Source: Branchiostoma lanceolatum
Lineage: Eukaryota; Chordata; Leptocardii; Amphioxiformes; Branchiostomatidae
NCBI RefSeq assembly: GCF_035083965.1
Contig: NC_089726.1
Span: forward strand, 17,117,501 to 17,181,500
Length of the DNA stretch: 64,000 nucleotides
Direction of reading: 5' to 3'
Below are positions 46,758 through 59,300 of this stretch, piece after piece. Below the pieces are notes generated by a model, which was not told where the DNA came from, searched no databases, and was given only the letters and a program-made list of their open reading frames with translations. The first letter of the stretch is position 1. Each line of letters begins with the position of its first letter. The position numbers and the translations under genes are program-made.

Positions 46758-48161
46758 CGAGTGCTGCTAGTCTAGTGCGAGGGTTGTAAAATAATTTTAC
46801 AAGATTCTATTATGGAGGAAACAATTTCAATGTTGTGTTGTGGAAGTAACTGATATTTCTTGATTTCTGCCTACATCACAGCATGCAATGGAATGCATCA
46901 TTAGTGACACAACATACTCTGTAAAAATGTAAAAAAGTTTTGGATGTATACATGAAGGAACCTGATCTGTAGAGTTGTGTTGTAATTTTGCTCTTTAATG
47001 TTTGAACCCTTTACGGCTTTAGCAGTGAAGTTTAAGTAGAAAGTAAATATTCATGTTGTTACGCTATATCTGTAAGATCAGTTAACTGCTGAAAGAAAGA
47101 TTGAATGAATTTTGAAAGCAATTAAACTGTTCGCTATGAACGGGTTGTCTGAACTCTTTTTATGTTGGTGATCTCTGTAAGTGGCCTTGTGTTTCCATGT
47201 GCCTCCTAGTATAACAGCAGTTGTAGAGTTCTTGGCCATGCCAGCATGTTAAAGACTATCTTAGATTATAGGGTTCCAAATATCTACCATTATTCCCTAA
47301 GGCCATGTTCATTTGATTATATGGATGACATCCTCTGAGAACCCCAAAACTGATGCGAGCATGCAAATAAAAAAAGTTTGACAAAAAAAAAAGTTGCCTT
47401 GATTATGAAATCTACATGTATGTGGTCAGGAAGGTTGAACAAATGACTTAAAATACCGAGTATGATATTGTGAATAATAGATTCTTCATTTTCACTTTCT
47501 TCACATCTTCTTTGACTTTGAAATAATTTTGGCGTTCTATGACAGTAGTATCGTTTGCAATGTTTTTACTAATTCACGGCATATGTCTGATCATTTTGCA
47601 GCTGCTTTGTGCGATTTACAGTATAGTTGGAAACTTTTTTTATCTTGGGAAACGGACGAAAATTGATGCTCGTGCGGATGTCATCCATGTAATCAAATCA
47701 ATATGGCCTAACCTGCACTTGCCCACAATAGAACCAGCCTGCAACATAAGCCTGGGTGAAGTATGATCAACACTGGCTCAAAAATGCCCTTCATTTCAAT
47801 GTCATCTGTTCGTTAGTTTGATACAGCAGAATCAGCAGATTAACAAGAGGAGAAAGATCTTGCACCTCGGTGAAATATTCTTTTTAATAGAGTTTTTATA
47901 TCTTGCTTAGTTGTAGCTCATCAACTATGCAAATAAGGTGTTGATTAACAGTACATGTGTCCACTCTACGTGACTAGTGTATAAAAATATGTAACTGCGA
48001 AGACACAGACCAAAATCTATACCTCCCCATGAATTTGTAGCTTCTTCCATTGACCCTATGACCTGAAATGTCTGTCATGCCATATCTTGGCAGTGTTGCC
48101 ACTATACTTTTTTTCACATAGAAAACCATCTGAATGGTACCATGTCATGTGACCCTGCAAG
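46758..48161. other. DNAJC21 3' UTR and intergenic region before PEX26
   Basis: No gene is supported. An ATTAAA at 47121-47126 is a possible variant poly(A) signal for DNAJC21. The TIR element at 47313-47696 occupies much of the middle. Confidence 0.5.
47313..47696. mobile_element. GATTATATGGATGACATCC-family TIR element, copy 2
   Basis: A second copy of 384 bp with the same ends (one mismatch). The inverted repeat extends further out (GGCCATGTTCATTTG against GGCCATATTGATTTG). No coding capacity beyond a short hydrophobic frame is seen. Confidence 0.8.
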
Positions 48162-51100
48162 ATGGGAACGCTGAAAGCTGCAAATGACTTACTCATTTTG
48201 AGACGGTTTGAAGAAGCCTTGGATCTCTGCAAGAATGAACTGAAGGAACTTCAAGATGACAAAAGGTACAAGCATCAATTTAGAACCTTGATTGATAAAT
48301 TACATGAGCTGTAATAGCCATAAACCTTTTTTTGTCTTTCAAACTAAATCAATGTTGAGGTTACTGAGCCATTACAATATCTTTCTTCTACGAAGTTCTA
48401 GTTATCAAGGTTGAAATTTATCTATAACCTGGTATGTCACTACTTTCATACATGATTGAAGAATGTGTCATAATTGACACAATATTACATGTAGGCATCC
48501 TATAGCCCTGCCCACTTCTACCAAAAGGTAGAAATGCAAAATGAAAAATAAATTTGAAGGACATGGGGCAACTCTATCATTGGTCAAACCACTAATTCCC
48601 ACGCTGTCATTGGTCGAACTGCTGATTATGATGGACAGTCAGGATCGGTCTATTGATGCTGACATGAAAGACAGAAAAAGTGTATAGTTGTACTAACAAT
48701 GCTTGATACTCATCTTTCTGGTTCCACGTATATTTCACATGGCATGGTTTTGCTAAATATGAAATTTTATGAATATCTGGCTTTATTCTTTATTTCCAGA
48801 AATAACAAGTTGGCAGAGTCTCTGTCAGTTGTAGCAGTTCAGGCTTTCGCAGAGCTGAATCGCTGGCAGGAGGTCCTGCCTTTTGTACAGGACGTGTTCG
48901 GCGTGGACAAGATTTCTCCACAAGTGCTGCAGCTATGGTTAGTCAGGATCAACAGTTGGAGTTTTCTTTCTCCAGTAGTCTGCAGAACGCTTGTTCTCAT
49001 TCAAATGTACACATTTTGTAACTTCCATTACCGTTTGAAGTAAGACGTTTCTGATATGCCACATATAAGGTGCCAAACTGTCGTTTTTATGACGACTTAA
49101 AACTTTTCTGGCTTGTAAAAACGACAGTTTGGCACCTTGTATGTGGCATATCCTAATGTCAGAAACGTCTTACTTCAGACGGTAACGGAAGTTACAAAAT
49201 GTGTACATATAAATGAGAACGAGCGAGAACTGAGCAGGAAAAGACTGGAACATGGCCATAGAGTGGCATAGATAAACAACATTTTAACTATATTTATGGG
49301 TGGTATATTCACTCAGGAAATATTATGAAAAGCTATAGGAGTCACACGGTCACTGGGGGGCCTGCAAGGGGGGTACCGTCAGAGTGCAACACTAAATTCA
49401 AAAGGCAGCGGTATGTAATACGTCAAATTTGGCAGGCTGTCTTATGTTTTTGCTAGGCTTTGCACTTAATTCAGGCACCAACAATGGTACAAAAATGTAT
49501 ATGAATGAATGCATTGGTTACGCTCTACTTTGAAGTTGAGCTGAGTTGCTAGGAATAAGCTTGAATGAAAACAGCTGATTACACTCTATGTAAAAGAGCA
49601 TACAGGCCATGCTTATGACTGTTGAATCTGTGTGCTTGCTCCCCTTCTCTCATTTCACCATAAGATATGTTAGATGCAATACTTTTTAGGCATGCCCATG
49701 TATTTTCATAAAAGACTTGTTGTTTCCACTAGCATTGCCCTTCATGCCAAGATGCAAGACTTCGCCCCCATCACCATGGTGATGGAGGCGTGGCTGGCTG
49801 CCCCCGGCAACCAGGAGACAGAGGGCCTGACCACAGTGGCTGAGACTTTCATCCTATTGGTGCTGCTACCACACAGGAAGTTTGATGACATCAGGGCCCT
49901 CGTGGAAGGTCATCCAACCATCATGGAGGACAGGAGACAAACCTTTCTCCGATTGGTCGAGGCTGAGGATAGGTCTCTGGTGGAGAAAGAAGGCCAGGTG
50001 TGTTGCCAGTTCCCCAACATTTAAGCTCCTGTCACACATAGCCGACTACTGCTATGTAGGCCTCCGAACCTTCTCCAGACCATGGTTGGGAGATATTTGT
50101 GAGCAAGGTCATCTGTGGTTGGGAGTTGGTTAGTGACCTTGTCTACTAGTTTTTAAGATGAATTATGACAAATCAAACTTGAGAAAATCGCATTAATCTT
50201 CTTAGATGCAATCAGAGGAGTGAACTGGAGCTAGAATAGGACTTGATATTCCAGGCTGCTCCCAACCCAGTGCTGACCTTGGTTGAGGTTCTGTGGTCGA
50301 GGGCAAAGTAATAGGAAGGTCTTGAATGTGTGATGACAGGGACTTTAAGGAACAAGAAATCTGTTGGCACTGTTGCATGTAGATGTTTTGAGATCTGTTT
50401 GATAGTTAACTATAATTGTATCAGGGTATTTTTTCAGAATTGCTCTATTCTCTTCCAGACCAGTAGTCAAGGTGCAGCCTCTGCAAACACGGAACAAGGT
50501 GAGATAAACTTAAGTTATGTTCACTGCACATGTCATGATTAAGGTCTGCCTTCCGGGGGAAGATTATAAGATTACATGTTTAAAGTTAGACAGGCTTCCA
50601 CCCAACTGTAGGAAAGAAGTTAAAAATCAATTTTATAAGATGAAATTTTGGTGTTTTTCTAAAGTAGGCAAAACTCAATGCATGTGCTTATGTCATCCTT
50701 ATAGTTTACCTGTTGTGGCCTGTTTTAAAATTCCCCAGGTGCCAACTATGGTGCGATGGTAGCCATGATGTCATGGATCAAGTCCAACATGATACAGACA
50801 AGTCCGTCCAGACCTGTGACCATAGCAGTACTTCTGGGAGTGATTGGGGTTGTCTTAGCTCTCACACTCAAGAAAAGGAAAGGTAAACTATGTACATCAA
50901 ACTATGTAGACAGACATATTCATGCAACTCTTTTCTTCAAGTACAGGACAGGAGATATGGTATTGTGTGAACCAAGTAAGCATCTTGAATGTAACATTAC
51001 ACTGTACATGTGTGTGTACTCATTTGCATTAAGACAATATCAATAGACCTTTAGATCATCCAACCTTTGCATCATTAATGCATGGGTTATTACACACTCC

Positions 51101-52419
51101 AAAGTTACCTTTGCTTGATAGTGATCTAAGTTTCCTTTACTACAATGCAGCTGTGTCACATAACGTTGTAATGTTACATTCAGTTTGGGGATCATTTTTC
51201 TGTCATTTTGAAAAGGCATGGTGGTTGAATGTGCAAAAGTGCACGGCTGTATTTTTGCCTTTAAATTTCAGCATTGAAATTTCTGACTCCAGTAAAATGT
51301 GTGGTAGTGGCAGTCAATATGAACGATGAAGAAACAGAATTATGATGTCTTGCTACTTGGAGCACCAACAATGAAAAACACATTCCAGTTTATAATCATG
51401 TTTGCATCAATATCTGCTGGTTTCTTCTTTTTTACCTCTATTTTCTCAGCTTTTCTTCAATTCCTTTGGTGATCAGTAAACCAGTTCAGTAAGTCACTAT
51501 ATGTGTTTTTCTCTTCTGAAATGTCTGTTTGATCTTCATACTTCCTTCTTGTTTGGCATTTTGTGGCAAATATATGAACTCCTTTAATTTGCGTATCACC
51601 AAATGTTCAAATGTCTTTCTTTCTGTCTTTGTCCTGTATGCAAAAATGATCAGTCTTGTGTGTTTGTAGACAGTGCTCAGTTCTTCAGTTTGTAAACTTG
51701 TGGCAGGAAGTCACCTGTTAAGAAATTCCCAAAACAATGTCGCGATCAAAATGAGTTTGTTACCGAACCAAACTGAAACCGTATTGTTGATTTTGATTGT
51801 TAACCTCGCCACTTAAAAGTTGAGTCCTGCCTTCTTCGAAGCTACTTTCAAACTCTGCAAACCTTGATTTTATCTATGCCGCTCTTATCACTAGCCTGAA
51901 TTCAATCAAGCCTCCTGTGACCGCTCGCCGCCCTGTAACCGCCTCCCAACCCTCGGGAACCAACAACTCCTCGGGTGGACGGAGCAGTACCAAATCCACA
52001 TAGTTACCCAGATCTCGGGATCTATCTATTACCTGGCTTCAGTCTTTTTTTTGTTTTCTTGGTTCTGTGACATCTTATGACAAAAATACAGTAAGCCGAC
52101 ATCATACAAGCAGAGAGGAAAACTTGAATAGACTGTATTTACCCTGTTATGTTTTTTCCAGTTGTGTACTTTTATTCTAACCGAGAACCAACAGATTAAA
52201 TTACTGCTGCCTTACATGGTCTTTTCTGATGGACCTGTACTTCAAGTGTCTTGAATGATGTAAAGAAGTGTTTGTACGAGTGATTTTTGTTAACATCTGT
52301 GGTTTTTTCCCCCATCAGTGGTCTCAGGCAGCAGACAAGACATGCTGACTACCCTGGGTGGAAAACTGGCCTGGCTGTGGCAGCAACTCTTTGCACCATA
52401 TCACATGACAAATAGCTAG
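48162..52419 (+). CDS. PEX26: Peroxisome assembly protein 26
   Basis: Tail-anchored peroxisomal membrane protein that recruits the PEX1-PEX6 AAA ATPase, which recycles the import receptor PEX5. Exons: 48162-48265, 48800-48937, 49733-49997, 50459-50498, 50739-50882, 52319-52419; phases join to a 263-residue protein (human 305). Family matches are AVQAFAELNRWQEVLPFV (human AIQALAEMDRWQEVL-like), the LHAKMQ block, VMEAWLAAPGNQ and the VLLPHRKFDD segment. A hydrophobic helix (VTIAVLLGVIGVVLALTL) followed by KKRK is the membrane anchor, near residues 208-226, with a short C-terminal tail (LAWLWQQLFAPYH). The start is the first in-frame ATG; an upstream ATG at 48142 is out of frame. The N terminus is shorter than in vertebrates. 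The last exon is assigned from phase and splice site. Confidence 0.85.
48505..48655. repeat. TAGACCGATCC-family palindromic MITE (PEX26 intron)
   Basis: Left CATCCTATAGCCCTGCCCAC, right CAGGATCGGTCTATTGA. The terminal left bases have diverged. Confidence 0.7.
48989..49225. mobile_element. Foldback element, GCTCGTTCTCATT family, copy 2
   Basis: This is the same family as 24492-24723, with both arms well preserved (ACACATTTTGTAACTTCC; GGTGCCAAACTGTCGTTTTT). It begins 51 bases after a PEX26 exon donor. Confidence 0.8.
50739..50882 (+). other. PEX26: Frame-neutral membrane-anchor exon of PEX26
   Basis: This 144-base exon carries the whole transmembrane segment, and both its borders are phase 1. 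Skipping it would join 50498 to 52319 in frame and give a soluble form. Human PEX26 is known to have a splice form lacking its membrane-anchor exon, so the arrangement may be ancestral. Confidence 0.6.
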
Positions 52420-52436
52420 TGAAGGCACATGTACAT

Positions 52437-52715
52437 GTGTGTCTCACTGTACATCAGAACCATCTAAATGTGTCTCACTGTACATCAGAACCATCTAAAT
52501 GTGTCTCACTTACATCAGAACCATCTAAATGTGTCTCACTGTACATCATAACCATCTAAATGTGTCTCATTGTACATCAGAACCATCCAAAATGTGTCTC
52601 ACTGTACATCAGAACCATCTTAGAATGTGTCTCAATGTACATCAGAACGATCTAAATATGTGTCTCTGTATATCAGAACCATCTAAATGTGTCTCACTGT
52701 ACATCAGAACCATCT
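52437..52715. repeat. Minisatellite, about 31-bp unit, in the PEX26 3' UTR
   Basis: About nine imperfect copies of a unit containing GTCTCACTGTACATCAGAAC follow 18 bases after the PEX26 stop codon. The copies vary by one to three bases in length, so the frames opened by the repeat are not conserved. Confidence 0.85.
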
Positions 52716-53457
52716 ACATGTACATGTGTGGTTCAAAAGATTACAGCCTACAAGGTAGCAATGTATGCACCTCAGATAATGCATTGTTGTAAATCTTGAA
52801 ACTTTCACGATGGCTTTATGTTCATGGTAACCTACCCAAAAATATGAGTTTTCAATAGCTATATCAATTTCACTGTGGAAACGTCCTTTTCCTTCCTCCT
52901 GCGAAATAGAACCACCACGAAAGTAAATGAATTTACAATATGTCACTTTGTTGCCATCTTTCGACTGCTAGCTTTTCCAGTGAGGCAGACTACTTTTGTC
53001 TTTACGTTGATGAAGGTTAAGACATTCAGGTAATAAGATACGCCACTGAAAGTTGCTTGAGTAACTGCATACTTTTTTGTTCATTTCCTTGATCCATTTT
53101 GTAAGAAAAGATATTAAATTTCTATTCTAAAGTTCTATTTCTTGTCAAGTTTTATCACTCAGTGGTGACTTTCTTTGATTATTGAGTTGCAATTATGAAG
53201 TTGCACAAATTTGTTATCAACGGTTCAGCACTGTTGGGTCGTAATCTGAGTCCATTAAAATTTGTAATCAGTATTTCATTGACATGGTGTTTCCTTTAAT
53301 GGGTTTGTTTTTAGGTCAACTTTTTTATAACAAATATTCTTCCTAATCCATCTCCAACATTAGTTCAATTTTATAAAATATCTGTTGTTTTCCCTCAAGA
53401 TTTTTGCCTCCCACTCATCCATATCAGACCTTAGACCATTCCAGTCTCAAATCATTT

Positions 53458-53633
53458 ATCTCCAAGCAGATGTAAGGATCAAACTCCTTCTCAATCTCAG
53501 TGTTACGTCTGTTTTTGCAACATTTACATGAAATCTTCTGGTACAACACTTCTGGATGGTTTGCCTCGAAAATAACAATGGTGCAATAACAGACACAAAA
53601 GTCTTCTCACCGCATCCTTACATCTGCTTGAGA
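53458..53633. mobile_element. TIR element with ATCTCCAAGCAGAT ends, copy 2
   Basis: The ends CTCCAAGCAGATGTAAGGAT and the near complement ATCCTTACATCTGCTTGAGA bound 176 bp. The terminus is shared with the foldback at 7052-7180, although the interiors differ. Confidence 0.65.
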
Positions 53634-53701
53634 CTACAAGTCACTGCATTCTATATTTTAAAAAAAACACAATGGACACAACAAGCTCCTCCAACGCCTA
53701 C

Positions 53702-53707
53702 TTTATT
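53702..53707 (-). terminator. Candidate CNBP polyadenylation signal
   Basis: On the minus strand AATAAA is followed by a GT-rich stretch (GCTTGTTGTGTCC) about 20-30 bases on. This would give a 2.5-kb 3' UTR after the canonical CNBP stop at 56219. The interval 53.7-56.2 kb has few repeats, which fits transcribed UTR. Confidence 0.4.
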
Positions 53708-56218
53708 GTTATAAAATAGGTTTTGTGGTCTCCCCAGCAAAGCAGACATAACTACAATATCGGTACCTGCATCCTATCGCTCCTCCATCTCTCCTTAGGT
53801 GTCCAGCTAAACTAGTCCAAAAATAATTTACAATTTTCTTTTTAAATCTGTGCTCAATAGTGCTCTGTAAACAAAATAAGAGCTCTGATACAGAATTCGC
53901 CAGGTACATATCCATTCCAACATACAGTAGCTTTAAAGATTTTTTTTTATAGTTTTGTCCATGGCACTTTAGTACACTCCTCCCAACTTGACGGCGACAC
54001 CGTAGTGTCTTTGTGTACCTCCTTCTTGGTACAATAGAATTTAACACCCCCTGCCATTCTTTCCTGTGGCTAAGACTGGCAGTAGGGTATCAAACCGAGA
54101 CTTTGACCAGAACAGTTAGCCAACAAAGCAAGAATTCCCGTTGGGATGACTGACAATTAACGGTTGAAAATGGTCGATAATGCCATCTCTACACATATGG
54201 TGAATGTAAACTAAAATGAAGTCACAGGGCTACAAGTGCAATTTTCTTGATATTTTCGACTGAAATATCATATATCATGTACAAAACGAATTTCAAATTG
54301 CACATGCGGTTTTTGTCTTTGTAATCATGCCAATCACCCCAAACAAAATATTTGCACTGAACTGTTTTATTTCCACCTCTCCTTCCTCCAGGGGTCGCCA
54401 TTTCGGGCAGGCTGGGAAAAAAAGGCGTTTGAAATGGCGACCCCCTCGTCTGCCTCACAACAGACAACTTTCAAACGTGGCTCCCGACGTAGCAGCCTCG
54501 CTCTCGTCGCCACGAAAGCGAGGCTGAAACTTTGGTAATGATAGGCACAAGAACACGTGTGAAGTCCTCCTCAGATCGCGTGGGAGCCACGTTCGAAAAA
54601 CACAGATGATAAACTTTCCTGAGTACGGAGCATTTTCTGCTAGGCGCCTCCTCACTACTCCTGCCACAATGATAGTACTAGGAACTCTGCTACCTCCGCA
54701 GCGAGAAGTTATCTAACTTCAATGGTTACAATGCAGAAACACTGGTCTCATTACCTCAGACCGTAAATGAATGAAACAATTATACCGGAGACCCCTGGGA
54801 GACAAGCTATGCAAAAGGCAAAAAAAAATGACAAACAAAATGTTGTGGTCAGAACATAAACCGTTTTTGCTGGTGTAACTTCAGGTTTGTCATGTGAAAA
54901 GTTTGAAGTACAGGATTCCAGGGTGAATTGTTGATATCTATAACTAAACAACATGTAAATATCTTCCTGCTGAAGGATTCTCCATTCTCTGCACTGGATA
55001 AAAACCAAGAGAATGTATGAAGTACAAAGTTGTAGCCAACAGGCAATGTTTGGAATTTGTGTGGCTTAAGTGATAACGTTTTTTCCTTGCATTGTACAAA
55101 GATTGTCAACCTACTTTGCATATTGTCTCCAGAGGTCCCCGGTCTTAAAGTGCTCTTGACTCTCCACCACTCATGTGTATCAACTCGTGGGGTAACAACT
55201 TCTTAAATGTCTTAACTGTTGCCTTAAAGCATTACAGGTTCTTAAACAAAGGCTATAGACTGCACTGAGTACTATACTCGACTTCTACGTGTGATACGTT
55301 CATACCTATCCACCTACAATCACTACATAAAATGTGAAAATCAAAGAATTTTTTGAGCTTCATGCTAGTTGGAAAAACAGTAGAAATATGTGTAATTATA
55401 CTGCATTTGACAAAATCCACATGCAACTTTCCATGGTAATAGTTGTTAAAATGCCAACTGAAGCAGTGCAAATGCTAGCTACTTAGAGAATAAAGTTCAA
55501 AGGAATTACTGATATGAAGGATACCCACTGTTGCAAACTGTCAATGAACAAAAATGGCTGACGCAAAAAGCAACCTCACCAAGAGTTGCGCTTCTTCCTA
55601 TTACGTCCTTTGAAGTAATGAGAGTTCTGTGGTTTGGGTGGGAATCAGGCCCGCTGGGCCATGCTTCCAACTTCTGCTGAGACTTTAGAACTCCAAATAT
55701 CCCATGTGCTATGTAGAGAATAAAAATTGTCCAAACGAGTTTCCTCCATGAACACCCCTAACCACAGAGGTCGTCATCCGTCCAAAGGAGCCTACAATAC
55801 CTGGAGAGAACCTCAGGTCTCTCCTACCTCCCCCTCACGCCACAGATGTGAAAATTAAGTCACCGCCTCGTTACACCTGCACTTTGCAGGTAGCATCTGC
55901 ACATGCATACACATGTGCATACACCTCCCCATGTGCAACGTGCACCAAACAGTGCAATACAATCGACAAACTGCAAAATAGTAGCTGACCACTCCACTCC
56001 CCCTCCACACTACACAAAATTTTCTCGAGATTATACAGAGGCTCACATAATCAAGTTTAACATAACATCAGGTGTTTGTAAGTTTATTTATTCTTATAGT
56101 ACACTTCCGTTGTGCGAGCTCCGCCGTGCCGACTCCACCCTCCACAACTCTTGGGGCGGTGGGTCGTCCGTAGAAGCCGTGATGCCAAAAGCTGATCCTA
56201 TGTCAGAGGTCGAAATCT
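53702..56218 (-). other. Presumed CNBP 3' UTR
   Basis: No coding exon is supported on either strand, and TIR elements are sparse compared with the rest of the window. It lies between the canonical CNBP stop and a good minus-strand poly(A) signal. A separate non-coding transcript cannot be excluded. Confidence 0.4.
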
Positions 56219-56327
56219 TTACGCAACTGAGGTGCACTCACGGGCCACGTGTCCCGGCTCACCGCAGTTATAGCAATTGGTGTTGGCGGTGGGGCAGTTG
56301 CGTGCCTCATGGCCGGGCTCATTACAT
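56219..56327 (-). CDS. CNBP: CNBP canonical terminal exon
   Basis: This exon completes the split knuckle ([11 protein letters not shown]), adds a full knuckle ([14 protein letters not shown]) and ends TSVA before TAA. It resembles the end of human CNBP (HLARECTIEATA). The acceptor is preceded by a pyrimidine tract (TTTTTCCATTCCAG on the minus strand). Confidence 0.9.
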
Positions 56328-59300
56328 CTGGAATGGAAAAAGGGAAGACGTTTCTATCACGATGCTCTATTAGTATCTGTATCTATATAGCCGGTATAAC
56401 TGCCATTAGGCGTAACACACCAGCTTTAGTATTACGGCTACAAAGTATCAATTGTAGAGCTGTGTACCGGTACACAGTACCGATACAGTATCGGTATTAT
56501 CAATCAGGTACAGGTCCAAAAATACCGGAAGTTGTAATATCGGTACTGTACCGATACTGGCCAAAATCAAACATATACTTACACTGTTACACTGTTTATA
56601 CATGCATATATACTTCTTGGAACAGACCACAACATTGCTAGTGCCTACCTCAAGAATAGTAACATTTAAAACAGGGAGTGGGGTATAATTCCATTCACAA
56701 AGCAACACTTGCGTCCCGACAAGTGCCCATTCATGCCCATTCATCACGTTCCAGCCCCACTGTGTTTCTCGGGAATTCCCGGAACAGTTCAAGTTACTTA
56801 GTAGGGTAAACATCTCTTTGTACTGTAAATAATGTTCCAATATCAGAATTGTATAAGTGCACAATGCACTTCAATATAGTAGATTACTTTGTAGACATGC
56901 ATAGACAACAGTGAGTCATAATCTAGACATTGTAATTGTCACAAAAAGTTTTAAAGCAGTGTGCAAAAACACACTGCTCCCCCTGCAAACAGTATACCCA
57001 ACTCCCAGGCAACAGTAACATATGTGGCACGTGAGCTAAATCGTTGACCACGCCTCCCAGACCTCCCCAGACTCCAGCAAGCCCAGTTCTCCCTGGCAAC
57101 ACCCAAAATAAACACACGTGGCCCATGCTCTGAGACGGTGGCCACGCCTCCCCAGACACACCGGCGCCGGGTTCTGTGGCTGACTCTGAGAAACTAATCA
57201 GTGCTTTTGTTTCACAAAAGGCAACATTGAAGCACAAACGGCTTGGGATTTCTCACCCATACTAAGAAAATTATGCACTACATCTCCCACAATGTATATT
57301 TTTTTCCTTCTGTATTATCAGACAATTTACTTGTTTAACACTTGTGCTATAAGTGAGGTTTCTTTTGATGTTGGGGATTGGTGACTTTGTGAGAACTGAA
57401 AGTGAAACTGATACCGCCTACTATCATGCCGCGGCCCATAACTGTAACAAGTTGCCCCAGTCACTTAGCGATATGATTGGTTGAAATCAGTTACCGGCCT
57501 GATGCAATCATTTTTCTGTGGTTTGATTGGTCTATTAGTAGGGTAGCTGCATTCTACTGTATTCATTACCTGTCAGTTTTGTTTTCATGCTAGCCTGATC
57601 AGACTGGTAATTTGACATGCCCGTTCCAAAGTTTGGGAACATATGACAAAGAGCATGGGGGAAACTGTCGGAAACACAGCAAAATGTAAACATTGCAATG
57701 CCGTGGTTAAATGTAGTGGAGGCACTACAAACTTGTCTTAGCACTTGTGCCGTTCAAACATGCTTCTTTCATTGTTTAAGATCGACCATAATTTTAACTA
57801 GTAGTTCAGGTACAGATTCAGGTCCGGACCTGTACCTGAACCTCTGTACCGGTACCTGTACCTGTACCTAAAATTTTTTTAGGTACACAGCTCTAATCAA
57901 TTGATATTCTTCTGATAAACATGATAAACGACACTTGCTCATACATCTAAAAAGGTTGCTGAGTGTTTTAAAGTCTCACAATTTCAACGAAGACCTCCTG
58001 AAATGCTAGCCAGAAGTATGGCAATGCGAATAAATTCTGTAGGCAACAGTATGGTGAACAGAATATTGAATATTATGCACATTGTACTTCTTCCATAGGT
58101 CTTATTTAGTTGTTAATGTCTCATCTAATTGTTAATGTCAACGTTTACTTACTCCTTTTCTCATGGATGTTAAAAAGTTTAACATTTTACAAGAACAAAG
58201 ATTTGTTTAGAACATGCACATTTTCCCTTGAATATGACACACTTCCAATCAAACAAGCACAAACCTACAAAGAATAATTCTATAAAATGCAACACAGTAG
58301 CCATGATTTTGTGACTACTGATATTTGAGAAGAATGCAGAGGATGAGAGGCTAGAATGAACATCATCCAGTATAGCAGTGTATACAGTACTTGTTTATGA
58401 GAGAGTCCGTAGAACTTGATGTAGTAGAAGTGTCAGAATGATGGGTTCTCTTCAAAATAACACCCCACAACTGTCCTTCCCCCAAACAATTATTAAACAA
58501 CACCAAATAAAGGTAACTTTGAGGGCTTGAATGTTATAGCTATACAAAGTAGTGAGTCAAAGGTTTAGTTATAAAAGGTCCTCTCTAATTTATGAAATTA
58601 GCTGAGTCAGTCTGTATTCGGAGAGAAAAGAAGTGCCCAAAAGAGCACACCAGCCACAGGAACTTCTACAGTGCATGCTCACTACAGAATAAACCAGAAA
58701 GTAGGCAGTTTGGGATAACAGTACACTACAGCATCAGATGTGTCCTCCTTGATTTTTGTGGGCTCTAGACTATAGAATGTCATTTTCTTCCCATGCATAT
58801 ATTGCAAATTTTTAATATCTGCTTGACTTTCAACTGAAAACAATAAGAAGTTCAAGGAACAACTGTTCATAAAACAGTAGCGCAACTAACAAGGAAGTCT
58901 GCCTTTAGAAATATAGATTGAATATCTGGAAGTTATCAGAGATTTATTTCAGTAGGAAAGTAATGGAGTCAGAAAAATCTTAAGATAAAAATTTCTCTGT
59001 TAGTGGACATAATGTTTGATTGGATCATAGATTCAATATCTGGAAGTTATCAAAGATTATTTCAGTAGAAAAGTAAAGGAGTCTGAAAAATCTTAAGATA
59101 AAAATTTCTATGTTAGTGAACATTATATTTGATTGGATGCCTTTAGAGAGTGTCAATTCAACACCTACTTCTATTGTTCTTTAGAAATGTTTCACCCTAG
59201 CCAGTATACTATGACTTGTCTTTTCTTTGCTAAAATCTCAAATGAAACTTATTTTGTCAAAGAACAGAACTGAAGGAAAGACACAAGTGCTGATAACAGT

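Larger units (their letters stand above)
52420..53701. other. PEX26 3' UTR and convergent intergenic region
   Basis: No coding exon is supported. The stretch holds the minisatellite at 52437-52715, a diverged palindromic element at about 52785-52941, a copy of the GATGAAGGTTA-type repeat at about 53005-53045 and a TIR element at 53458-53633. Confidence 0.5.

Noticed and set aside
52437..52715. CRISPR-like array
   Set aside because: The units are contiguous tandem repeats without spacers, in a eukaryotic 3' UTR.
55903..56373. 156-codon plus-strand open frame
   Set aside because: It is antisense to the canonical CNBP last exon and UTR; no domain or start context.
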